This document shows positions 1-6,138 of a stretch of DNA of 6,332 bases, piece after piece; positions within the stretch are counted from its first letter, which is position 1; each line of letters begins with the position of its first letter. The translations under genes were made by a program, and so were the position numbers. Below the pieces are notes generated by a model that made no database searches, was not told the DNA's origin, and saw only the letters and a program-made list of their open reading frames with translations. Source of the stretch: an uncultured Collinsella sp. (GTDB lineage: Bacteria > Actinomycetota > Coriobacteriia > Coriobacteriales > Coriobacteriaceae); assembly GCA_958346165.1 (NCBI GenBank), contig CATVQO010000085.1, positions 1-6,332 on the forward strand. Direction: 5' to 3'.

Positions 1-878
1 AACTTCACCGACGTCAGAATCGAGTTGGGAATCGTCTTGTAGAGCTCATCGTCGAAGCCGATCACGGACACGTCGTCGGGCACACTGAGCCCTTTGTCAC
101 GTAGAGCCATCATCACACCGTTTGCCATGCAGTCGTTAGCAGCGAGGATCGCCGTGCAATCGGGTTTATCGGCAAGCACAAGGCCCGCGGCATAGCCACT
201 ATCCGCATTCCAATCGCCTTGCAGAGGCTCGGGCGGCTCAATGCCACGCGCCTCGAGTGCCGCTCGCCAACCTTTCATACGGCACTGGCTCGACAGCGAC
301 TCTTTCTTACCCGAAACGAAGTACACGTTCTTGTGACCGTGGTCCAAAAAGTACTCGCACGCCATACGCGCGCCGCCCTCTTGGTCGTCACTGACGGTAG
401 AGCAGGTAGGATGTTCCATCGGTGTGATAATCACCGTCTTGAGGTCTTTCGGCGCCTCAAAGGTATCAAAGTCATCGACCATCTGACGCAGGTTGAAGAT
501 CATGCCATCAACAGGCAGCTGCGACATCCTGCGCGCCGCTTCGGCAAGGGTCATCTTCTCCCCCGCGCGCTTCTTAATCATCGTGAGCGCAAAGCCTCGC
601 TCTGCGGCGGCATCGGCGATACCGTCAATCATGTCCACGTTGCCGCCCGACAAGTGGAACAGCACCACGCCGATGCACCCGTAACGGCCCAACTTGAGTG
701 AACGCGCGGCAAAGTTCGCCCGGAACCCAAGCGCTTCCATGGCAGCATGGACCCTATCGCGTGTCGACTCTCGCACGCTATCGGGCTCGTTGATCACACG
801 CGACACCGTCTTGAGAGAAACACCCGCGGCAATCGCCACATCGTTCATTGAGACATTTTTCTTGTCCATCGTTGCCAC
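1..878 (-). CDS. LacI-family transcriptional repressor (3' end cut by window edge)
   Basis: Cytoplasmic DNA-binding regulator, probably the sugar-responsive repressor of the divergent lacEG operon. Translating the minus strand gives a classic LacI N-terminus: MNDVAIAAGVS-LKTVSRVIN helix-turn-helix (about residues 11-30), then a hinge helix NFAARSLK. A periplasmic-binding-protein-like effector domain follows, with the typical late motifs ILAANDCMANG and VPDDVSVIGFDDE. About 290 residues are visible; the family usually has 330-345, so roughly the last 45 lie beyond the left edge. Start choice: GTG at 878 has GGAG five bases upstream; the in-frame ATG at 869 would leave GGAG 14 bases away, so GTG is preferred, though ATG is possible. 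The gene faces away from lacE across a region with a perfect palindromic operator, which supports local control. Family call is certain; the ligand and target are inferred from position. Confidence 0.93.
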   Translation of the reverse strand, partial: MATMDKKNVSMNDVAIAAGVSLKTVSRVINEPDSVRESTRDRVHAAMEALGFRANFAARSLKLGRYGCIGVVLFHLSGGNVDMIDGIADAAAERGFALTMIKKRAGEKMTLAEAARRMSQLPVDGMIFNLRQMVDDFDTFEAPKDLKTVIITPMEHPTCSTVSDDQEGGARMACEYFLDHGHKNVYFVSGKKESLSSQCRMKGWRAALEARGIEPPEPLQGDWNADSGYAAGLVLADKPDCTAILAANDCMANGVMMALRDKGLSVPDDVSVIGFDDELYKTIPNSILTSVK

Positions 879-883
879 TACTT

Positions 884-887
884 CTCC
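884..887 (-). promoter_or_regulatory. Shine-Dalgarno GGAG that decides the LacI-family start
   Basis: On the minus strand GGAG is followed by AAGTA and then GTG (876-878). This five-base spacing suits GTG, whereas the ATG nine bases further downstream would be unusually distant. Confidence 0.55.
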
Positions 888-920
888 AGTCGGTTTTGCA
901 TCGCTTGTTTTTTGCGTTCT

Positions 921-948
921 AGCATACACTACCTGCCCGACTGACAAA
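921..948 (-). promoter_or_regulatory. Candidate promoter of the LacI-family gene
   Basis: On the minus strand TATGCT (921-926) resembles a -10 box. TTTGTC (943-948) or TTGTCA (942-947) lies 16 or 15 bases upstream and resembles a -35 box. The TTGTCA is the same hexamer as the operator half-site at 1019-1024 and 1043-1048, so the repressor could also bind here and limit its own synthesis. Spacing is short of the ideal 17, so this is a moderate-to-weak call. Confidence 0.35.
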
Positions 949-1015
949 TCAACCGTTTACCGGACAATATCGACCGCTCACCCGTAAATCCTTGTTGCTC
1001 TTCCAAAAATGTCTT

Positions 1016-1026
1016 ACGTTGTCATT
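1016..1026. promoter_or_regulatory. Additional operator half-site upstream of the palindrome
   Basis: ACGTTGTCATT repeats the right half of the main operator and is exactly complementary to 1032-1042 across a five-base spacer (AACGA). Its central CG (1017-1018) is 23 bp from that of the main palindrome, about two helical turns on the same DNA face. The left half of this second site is degenerate (TGTCTTA), so it may be a weak second repressor site. Confidence 0.5.
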
Positions 1027-1028
1027 AA

Positions 1029-1052
1029 CGAAATGACAACGTTGTCATTTCG
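1029..1052. promoter_or_regulatory. Perfect 24-bp palindromic operator for the LacI-family repressor
   Basis: The twelve bases CGAAATGACAAC are followed directly by their exact reverse complement, giving a perfect 24-bp palindrome centred on CG at 1040-1041. Its core TGACAACGTTGTCA fits the pattern of LacI/CcpA-type operators: TG and CA at the ends, central CG and A/T flanks (TGWNANCGNTNWCA). It lies between the divergent LacI-family gene and lacE, about 100 bases before the lacE start. Binding by the neighbouring repressor is inferred; a global regulator using cre-like sites is the alternative. Confidence 0.8.
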
Positions 1053-1057
1053 CAATG

Positions 1058-1076
1058 CCTTCCTTAAGCAGGAAGG
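1058..1076 (+). other. Hairpin in the probable lacE leader
   Basis: CCTTCCT, loop TAAGC, AGGAAGG form a perfect 7-bp stem. Only three T follow, so it is not a good intrinsic terminator. If transcription starts within or just after the operator, the hairpin lies at or near the mRNA 5' end and could stabilise the transcript. The lacE -10/-35 boxes could not be identified with confidence: TTGTCA at 1043-1048 may be a -35, but no good -10 follows. Confidence 0.35.
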
Positions 1077-1153
1077 TTTCCGGGCAGTCCTGACCATCCA
1101 TCGACGACCAGTTCCATCCACATGCATCGCGCATCAAGTAGCAAAGGAGCTCT

Positions 1154-2932
1154 ATGGACGCCATCGTAAAGATGCTCGAAAAGCATCAACCGTTCTTCGA
1201 GAAAATCTCGAGAAACATCTACCTCCAGGCCATCAAAGACGGATTCCTTGGGTGCATGCCCATCGTCCTTACCTCTTCGATCTTTCTGCTGATCGCCACC
1301 CTTCCCGGCGTAGTTGGCATCACGTTGCCCCAGCCGCTCATCGACTGGTGCAACAAGCTGTACAACTTCACCATGGGCGTCATGGGCATCATGGTTGCCG
1401 GCACCACCGCCAAGAACTTCACGGCTTCCATGAACCGTCGCATGCCCGCCGGCAAGGTGCTCAACGACGGCTCCACCATGGTGGCCGCCCAGTGCAGCAT
1501 GCTGCTGCTCGCTGTTACGCAGTTCACCACCAAGTTCGACGGCTCCGAGCTTTCGGTCTTCGATTGTACCAGCATGGGTACGCGCGGTCTGTTCTCGGCC
1601 TATATCGCCGCGTTCATTACCGTGTGGGTCTATAAGTTCTGCGTCTCGCGCGATCTGACCATTAAGCTGCCCAAGGAGGTCCCAGGCGCCATCGCTCAGA
1701 ACTTCCGCGACATCATCCCCTTTGGCGGCGCCGTCATCATCTGCGGCATCATCGATGTCGTTGTGCGCAACCTCATGGGCGTTCCGTTCTCCGAGCTGCT
1801 TATCAAACTGCTCTCCCCGCTCTTCACCGCTGCAGAAACCTATCCTGGCCTTATCCTTATCCAGGCAGCCACCGCGTTCTTCTGGTTCATCGGCGTCCAC
1901 GGCCCCTCGATCGTCCAGCCGGGCATCGACCCCATCCGTCTTGCCAACCAGGCCGAGAACCTGCAGGTTCTGCTGGCCGGTGGCCACCCTGCCCACTCCC
2001 TCACCTTTAACATGTCGCTCGTGGGTGAGTTCGGCGGCACCGGCGCCACGTTCATCGTGCCGCTTCTGCTGATTCTCTTTATGAAGTCCAAGCAGCTCAA
2101 AGCCGTCGGTAAAGCCTCGATTGTTCCTGTTGCCTTCGCCGTCAACGAACCGCTGCTCTTTGGCGCTCCGATGATCCTTAACCCCTACATGCTCATCCCC
2201 TTTGTTGCCGCCGGCTGCGTCAACGTGAGTGTTGCCAAGTTCTTTATCGACAACGTGGGCATGAACGGCTTCTCCTTCGTGGTGCCTTGGGCTACCCCTG
2301 CCCCCATCGGCATCTTCATCACTACAAACTTCCAGCTTATCGCCCTGGTGTTTGTCGCGATTATCATCTTGCTGGACGCCATCATCTACCTGCCGTTCTT
2401 GAAGGCATACGATAAGCTGCTCTGCGACCAGGAGGCCGAGCGCGCCGCCGAGCTGGGTCTCGAGTCCGATGGTTCCGCCACCATCGCCGCCAACGCCCCT
2501 GCGCCCGCTGTCGAGCAGGCTACCGCTTCCGTCGAGCCGACCGCCGCTGCCGCCGACAGCAAGCCTGTCGCCGATCAGCCCGAGCCCGCCGCCGACGTAT
2601 CCGCTAAGAAGGACGTCGATGGCCTGAAGGTCCTCGTCCTGTGCGCCGGCGCCGGCACCTCTGCCATGCTTGCCAACGCCATCAAGGAAGGTGCCGCACA
2701 GACCGGAGAGAACATCGCTTCCTCCGCAGGCGCCTATGGCCAGCACACTGCCATCATGGATCAGTACGACGTTATCGTGCTCGCCCCGCAGGTTCGTAGC
2801 TACTACAACGACATGAAGGCCGACACCGATCGCCTGGGCATTAAGCTGCTCGCTCCGCGCGGTAAGGAATATATCGACCTTACTCGCGACCCCGCTGGCG
2901 CCATCAAGTGGCTCCGCGAGAACCTCGACTAG
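1154..2932 (+). CDS. lacE: Lactose-family PTS transporter, fused EIIC-EIIB (LacE)
   Basis: Membrane permease and phosphotransfer protein that imports lactose or a related beta-galactoside while phosphorylating it. The 592 residues are close to the 568 of Lactococcus LacE, with the same C-then-B order and a closely similar start (KPFFEKISRNIYLRAI there, QPFFEKISRNIYLQAI here). The EIIC domain (about 1-425) has many hydrophobic segments, the first near 34-56. It carries GVHGPSIV with H249 and NEPLLFG with E332, equivalent to sugar-site residues of the related chitobiose EIIC. An Ala/Pro/Glu-rich linker (about 426-488) leads to EIIB, whose VLVLCAGAGTS holds the phosphorylated cysteine C497. Start: AAGGAG four bases before ATG. 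It is the first gene of an operon with lacG, under a divergent LacI-type regulator. No EIIA domain or gene is visible, so it must borrow one. Lactose as substrate rests on LacE and LacG similarity. Confidence 0.95.
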   Translation: MDAIVKMLEKHQPFFEKISRNIYLQAIKDGFLGCMPIVLTSSIFLLIATLPGVVGITLPQPLIDWCNKLYNFTMGVMGIMVAGTTAKNFTASMNRRMPAGKVLNDGSTMVAAQCSMLLLAVTQFTTKFDGSELSVFDCTSMGTRGLFSAYIAAFITVWVYKFCVSRDLTIKLPKEVPGAIAQNFRDIIPFGGAVIICGIIDVVVRNLMGVPFSELLIKLLSPLFTAAETYPGLILIQAATAFFWFIGVHGPSIVQPGIDPIRLANQAENLQVLLAGGHPAHSLTFNMSLVGEFGGTGATFIVPLLLILFMKSKQLKAVGKASIVPVAFAVNEPLLFGAPMILNPYMLIPFVAAGCVNVSVAKFFIDNVGMNGFSFVVPWATPAPIGIFITTNFQLIALVFVAIIILLDAIIYLPFLKAYDKLLCDQEAERAAELGLESDGSATIAANAPAPAVEQATASVEPTAAAADSKPVADQPEPAADVSAKKDVDGLKVLVLCAGAGTSAMLANAIKEGAAQTGENIASSAGAYGQHTAIMDQYDVIVLAPQVRSYYNDMKADTDRLGIKLLAPRGKEYIDLTRDPAGAIKWLRENLD

Positions 2933-2946
2933 CTCCTCCCTCTGTT

Positions 2947-2973
2947 GGTGCCCGGATCCCCTGTTCGGGCACC
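2947..2973 (+). other. Intercistronic hairpin between lacE and lacG
   Basis: GGTGCCCG and CGGGCACC form a perfect 8-bp GC-rich stem around an 11-base loop, starting 14 bases after the lacE stop. No run of T follows (TCTCCCTATT), so it is not a standard terminator. It may block 3' exonucleases or cause partial termination and so set the ratio of LacE to LacG. That role is inferred. Confidence 0.6.
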
Positions 2974-3007
2974 TCTCCCTATTCCTATCCCACAGAAAGG
3001 ATGACTC

Positions 3008-4429
3008 ATGACCAATCCCATGCAGTTCCCCGACGGCTTTGTGTTTGGCGGCGCCACCGCCGCTTACCAGGTTGAGGGCGAGACCCGTACGCACGGCAAG
3101 GGCAAAGTGCCCTGGGACGATTTCCTGGCTGCTCAGGGCCGTTTCTCCCCCGACCCCGCAAGCGATTTCTACAACAAGTACCCGGTCGATATCGACCTGT
3201 GCCAGCGCTTCGGCATCAACGGCATTCGCGTCTCCATCGCTTGGAGCCGCATCTTCCCCAACGGCACTGGTGAGATTAACCCCGAGGGCGTCTCTTTCTA
3301 TCACGAGCTTTTCGCCACCTGCAACAAAGCCGGCGTTATCCCCTATGTCACGCTCGATCACTTCGATACGCCCGAGGCCTTCTACCAGGACGGTGGCGAG
3401 GGATTCCTGACGCGCACGACGATCGACGCCTTTGTCGAGTACGCCAAGTTCTGCTTTGCCGAGTTTACCGAGGTCAAGCACTGGTTTACCTTTAACGAGA
3501 TTCCCGCGACCGCCGAGGGCAGCTTTATCGTCGGCAACTGGCCGCACGGCGAGAAGTATCGCCTGGACAAGGCCTTCCAGCTTATGCACAACATGATGGT
3601 GGCCCACGCCAAGGCTGTCGTCGCCTTCCACGAGGGCGGCTTTGAGGGCGAGATCGGCATTGTCCAGAACCTGGAGCCCAAGTATCCCCTCGATCCCAAC
3701 AGTGCTGCCGACTGCGAGGCCGCCCGCATGGCCGACGTCATCAACAACCGCTGGGTACTCGACGCCACCTTCCGCGGCCACTATGCAGCCGACACCATGG
3801 AGGCTGCGACCAAGCTGGCCCATATCGCCGGCGGCGAGCTCGACGTCCGCGACGAGGACATCGCCGCGCTGACCGCCGCGCTCCCCTACAACGATTGCCT
3901 GGGCGTCAACACCTACAAGTGCCAGTTCCTGCGTGCCGCCGAGGGCGAAAACGACATCAACCACAATGGCACCGGCGACAAGGGCTCTTCGCGCTGGTTC
4001 CTCAAGGGCGTGGGCGAGTCATGCGTGCGCGAAGGCGTTCCCACGACCGATTGGGACTGGATCATCTATCCCGAGGGCCTCTACGACCTGCTGCTTCGCA
4101 TTAAGAACGATTACCCCAACTACAAGAAGATCTACATCACCGAGAACGGCATGGGCTATAAGGACGACTTCGAGGACGGCTTTATCGACGACGCCCCTCG
4201 TATCGACTACATGCGTCAGCATCTCGCGTGGATCCTCAAGGCTATCGACGGCGGCGTGAACGTCGACGGTTACTTTGTGTGGTCACTGCAGGATCAGTTC
4301 TCCTGGACCAACGGCTACAACAAGCGCTATGGCCTGTTCTACATCGACTTTGAGACCCAGAAGCGCTATCCCAAGGCGAGCGCGTACTGGTACAAGAACG
4401 TCGCGGAGACTGGCCTGCTCATGGCCTAA
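3008..4429 (+). CDS. lacG: 6-phospho-beta-galactosidase, glycoside hydrolase family 1 (LacG)
   Basis: Cytoplasmic enzyme that hydrolyses lactose 6-phosphate from LacE to galactose 6-phosphate and glucose. At 473 residues it matches the 468 of Lactococcus LacG and aligns along its whole length, sharing blocks such as GGATAAYQ, SIAWSRIFP, TDWDWIIYPEGLYD and NDYPNYKKIYITENG. The acid/base is E164 in TFNEI and the nucleophile E379 in ITENG. The phosphate-binding loop is complete: S432, K439 and Y441 in SWTNGYNKRY. W433 corresponds to LacG W429, which favours galactose over glucose 6-phosphates, so this is preferred over a 6-phospho-beta-glucosidase. Start: AAAGGA six bases before ATG 3008; an ATG at 3001 overlapping that site is out of frame. 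It follows lacE by 75 nt in the same operon and ends before a strong terminator. Confidence 0.95.
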   Translation: MTNPMQFPDGFVFGGATAAYQVEGETRTHGKGKVPWDDFLAAQGRFSPDPASDFYNKYPVDIDLCQRFGINGIRVSIAWSRIFPNGTGEINPEGVSFYHELFATCNKAGVIPYVTLDHFDTPEAFYQDGGEGFLTRTTIDAFVEYAKFCFAEFTEVKHWFTFNEIPATAEGSFIVGNWPHGEKYRLDKAFQLMHNMMVAHAKAVVAFHEGGFEGEIGIVQNLEPKYPLDPNSAADCEAARMADVINNRWVLDATFRGHYAADTMEAATKLAHIAGGELDVRDEDIAALTAALPYNDCLGVNTYKCQFLRAAEGENDINHNGTGDKGSSRWFLKGVGESCVREGVPTTDWDWIIYPEGLYDLLLRIKNDYPNYKKIYITENGMGYKDDFEDGFIDDAPRIDYMRQHLAWILKAIDGGVNVDGYFVWSLQDQFSWTNGYNKRYGLFYIDFETQKRYPKASAYWYKNVAETGLLMA

Positions 4430-4452
4430 CTTTTGCCGCATACCCCCTGTCA

Positions 4453-4501
4453 GCCGCATACGAATCCCTCCACGGGTTCGCATGCGGCCTTTTTTGTTTT
4501 T
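4453..4501 (+). terminator. Intrinsic terminator of the lacEG operon
   Basis: GCCGCATACGAATCCC pairs with GGGTTCGCATGCGGC, apart from one mismatch and one bulged base, around a TCCA loop. Six T, one G and five T follow (4490-4501). It begins 24 bases after the lacG stop. There is no matching A run on the left side, so it should act on the plus strand only. Confidence 0.92.
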
Positions 4502-4520
4502 AACCGAGCCGCGCCGCACG

Positions 4521-4583
4521 TTTGTCTCGATCTGTAACATCTAACCGAGTATTTCGGCCCTAGCTGTTACAGATCAAGACAAA
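4521..4583. repeat. Long inverted-repeat hairpin, unit 1 of two related elements
   Basis: The left arm TTTGTCTCGATCTGTAACA (4521-4539) matches the reverse complement of 4565-4583 at 18 of 19 positions. Further in, CTA pairs with TAG and CCGA with TCGG around a GTATT loop, so the 63 nt can fold almost completely. No open reading frame or T run goes with it. It resembles an intergenic palindromic repeat (REP or MITE-like) or a structured RNA; I do not recognise a named family. Confidence 0.75.
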
Positions 4584-4604
4584 CAGAACGCCCGAGCAGA
4601 AATA

Positions 4605-4659
4605 TCTAAATCTGTAACACGTAGCCCACTTTCGACCGTCTACCTGTTACAGATCAAGA
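4605..4659. repeat. Long inverted-repeat hairpin, unit 2 of two related elements
   Basis: The left arm 4605-4619 (TCTAAATCTGTAACA) pairs with 4645-4659 (TGTTACAGATCAAGA) at 13 of 15 positions. A second helix, GTAG with CTAC, lies inside it. The right arm, CTGTTACAGATCAAGACAA at 4644-4662, is identical to that of unit 1, exactly 80 nt downstream. The inner loop differs, yet its inner helix is kept with different bases (CTA/TAG in unit 1, GTAG/CTAC here), which suggests the fold matters. Confidence 0.7.
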
Positions 4660-4714
4660 CAATAAGATAGTCAAATCCAAACTTTCCAAGCAGTTATGAA
4701 GCATGGTTTCTAGT

Positions 4715-4789
4715 TTTCGGTATCACGAACATACTTTCGGTATCATTTAATGGTATTATGATATCGAAAGTATGTTCGTGATACCGAAA
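4715..4789. repeat. 32-bp inverted repeat around the fic promoter (probable operator)
   Basis: The arms 4715-4746 and 4758-4789 are reverse complements at 31 of 32 positions, separated by 11 bases. Each arm contains two copies of TTTCGGTATCA 20 bp apart: 4715-4725 and 4735-4745 on plus, and 4779-4789 and 4759-4769 on minus (the last as TTTCGATATCA). Four sites thus surround the promoter symmetrically. The right arm ends inside the fic ribosome binding site. The likely binder is the winged-helix domain of Fic itself, which is an inference. Confidence 0.85.
4751..4759 (+). promoter_or_regulatory. Extended -10 promoter of fic
   Basis: TGGTATTAT has the TG-N motif followed by a -10 hexamer matching TATAAT at five of six positions. 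It lies in the spacer and first bases of the right arm of the inverted repeat. No clear -35 is seen, as is usual for extended -10 promoters. Transcription would start near 4766, giving a leader of about 30 nt with AAAGGAG (4787-4793) before the ATG. Confidence 0.65.
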
Positions 4790-4797
4790 GGAGCCGC

Positions 4798-6030
4798 ATG
4801 CGCCAGTTCGATTACACCACAGTCCCAGCGGAACTCGAAGCAACTCCAATCACCAACCTCCTCCTCTCGATACGCGAGCATAAAGGCCGTCAGCTTGCTC
4901 TGAGTCAAGTCAAACCCGAGCTTCTATCGTCCCTAATGGAGGAGGCTAAGATCCAAAGCACCCGATCCTCCAACGGACTTGAAGGAATTGTTACCACCCA
5001 AAAAAGACTCAAAGCGATCATGGCGTATTCCGCCAAGCCAAGCTCCCGCGCAGAGGAAGAAATTGCTGGATACCGAGATGTGCTGTCGCTTATTCACGAG
5101 CAACACGATTCCATTCCCGTAACGCCATCGGTCATTCTGCAGTTGCATCGTGACCTCATGGCGCACACGGCAATCTCGTATGGAGGCCATTGGAAAGATG
5201 GCGATAACGAAATCGTCTCCATTGACGATCAAGGTAATCGATTTGTGCGCTTTAGGCCCCCTTCGGCTCTAGCAACCCCGGGACTTATTAAAGAAGCCTG
5301 CCAATCCCTCAACGATGCTTTATCTCGCCAAGTTTGCGATCCCCTCCTTATATCGCTCCGCTTTATCTTCGATTTTGTTAGCATTCATCCCTTCAACGAT
5401 GGCAATGGCAGGATGAGCCGGCTCCTTACAACGCTGCTGCTCGAAAAGACTGGATACGACGTTGCGCGTTACATCAGCATCGAACGACTTATTGAAGACA
5501 ACAAAGCGCTTTACTACAACGCCCTCGCTGCAAGCTCCACTGGATGGAATGAAAATCAAAACACCGAAGTACCCTTTATCCGTTTCATGCTCGGAACAAC
5601 CCTGGCCGCCTACCGACAGCTCGAGCAGCGTACCTTAATTGAATCAAGCACTCGTCCCATGTCGAAGCAAGCGCGCATCGCTGTTCTATTTCAACAGAGA
5701 CCCGGCGTCATTAAGAAATCCGACATCCGGTCCAACTGCCCTGATATCAGCGAGGTAACCGTTAAACGAACCCTCGGTCAGCTTGTTAGTTGCAGCGCAA
5801 TCGAAAAAACAGGAGCGGGTCGTTCGACGGGCTACATCCTCAAAGACGTCCATGCTCTAGAACTATTCTTGCAAGCCACAATACCTGATGGCGAGGCCGC
5901 AATAACAAAAGAGGCTCCAAAGGATAAGCTCCTTGAACGTGTAAACCACGCCGAGGATGAAAGCAGAGAAGGGCTCTATGAAGACTACGATTCATTCTCA
6001 ATGGACATAAAGACGAAATACGGAGTCTAG
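4798..6030 (+). CDS. Fic-family AMP-transferase with N-terminal inhibitory motif and C-terminal winged helix
   Basis: Fic enzymes usually transfer AMP from ATP to hydroxyl groups of target proteins; this one's target is unknown. In the 410 residues, a Fic_N-like region (about 1-115) contains SNGLEG, with S58, E62 and G63 matching the inhibitory (S/T)xxxE(G/N) motif of class II Fic proteins. E62 would block ATP by pairing with R208. The substrate-side flap is near GGHWKDGDNEI (129-139), and the complete active-site motif HPFNDGNGRMSR runs from H197 to R208. A winged helix (about 288-350) ends in GRSTGYILK, and a charged tail follows. This is the layout of the Shewanella SoFic type. Start: AAAGGAG four bases before ATG. 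It is a single-gene unit with its own promoter inside a large inverted repeat, suggesting self-repression. Base composition is clearly lower in GC than lacEG, a possible sign of transfer. No separate antitoxin gene is adjacent. Confidence 0.93.
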   Translation: MRQFDYTTVPAELEATPITNLLLSIREHKGRQLALSQVKPELLSSLMEEAKIQSTRSSNGLEGIVTTQKRLKAIMAYSAKPSSRAEEEIAGYRDVLSLIHEQHDSIPVTPSVILQLHRDLMAHTAISYGGHWKDGDNEIVSIDDQGNRFVRFRPPSALATPGLIKEACQSLNDALSRQVCDPLLISLRFIFDFVSIHPFNDGNGRMSRLLTTLLLEKTGYDVARYISIERLIEDNKALYYNALAASSTGWNENQNTEVPFIRFMLGTTLAAYRQLEQRTLIESSTRPMSKQARIAVLFQQRPGVIKKSDIRSNCPDISEVTVKRTLGQLVSCSAIEKTGAGRSTGYILKDVHALELFLQATIPDGEAAITKEAPKDKLLERVNHAEDESREGLYEDYDSFSMDIKTKYGV

Positions 6031-6094
6031 TCATATCTCAGAATAGCCTCATCCTTGTTGCCCAAAGTTATTTGCGCGTCATTGTAAAGCGGTA

Positions 6095-6114
6095 CCCCCG
6101 CGCCGGCAGGGGGG
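6095..6114. other. GC-rich hairpin between convergent genes
   Basis: CCCCC (6095-6099) can pair with the G run at 6109-6114 around GCGCCGGCA. It lies between fic and the convergent DeoR-family gene, about 25 bases past the latter's stop. There is no T run on either strand, so termination here, if any, would be inefficient or rho-dependent. The rest of 6031-6138 shows nothing I can name. Confidence 0.25.
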
Positions 6115-6138
6115 CAGAAGTATCACCTGCAGCGTTAG

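Noticed and set aside
219..987. Plus-strand open frames (219-701, 493-684, 694-987) opposite the LacI-family gene
   Set aside because: They are antisense to a clear LacI coding sequence and show no family motif.
1053..1153. LacT/BglG-type antiterminator (RAT) system in the lacE leader
   Set aside because: No RAT-like sequence and no terminator with a T run lies before lacE, and no antiterminator gene is present.
1009..1635. A 208-codon plus-strand frame starting before lacE
   Set aside because: It overlaps the operator and the start of lacE in another frame and gives a His/Arg-rich product typical of a frame shadow.
1064..3964. A 966-codon open frame on the minus strand, antisense to lacE and most of lacG
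   Set aside because: Its product is low-complexity, rich in Gly, Asp, Val and His, with no recognisable domain. It spans two well-supported genes and their gap, and arises because GC-rich third positions in lacEG leave few stops on the opposite strand.
4521..4662. CRISPR-like repeats
   Set aside because: Only two units are present, each itself a long hairpin, with diverged left arms and no spacer-sized regular pattern or cas genes.
4715..4789. Transposon or integration ends
   Set aside because: The arms are close together around a good extended -10 promoter, contain internal repeated sites, and have no transposase or target duplication nearby; an operator explains them better.
4433..4797. 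tRNA or small protein gene in the gap between lacG and fic
   Set aside because: No cloverleaf pattern was seen. The overlapping short frames at 4275-4544 come from lacG and its terminator and lack their own ribosome binding site.
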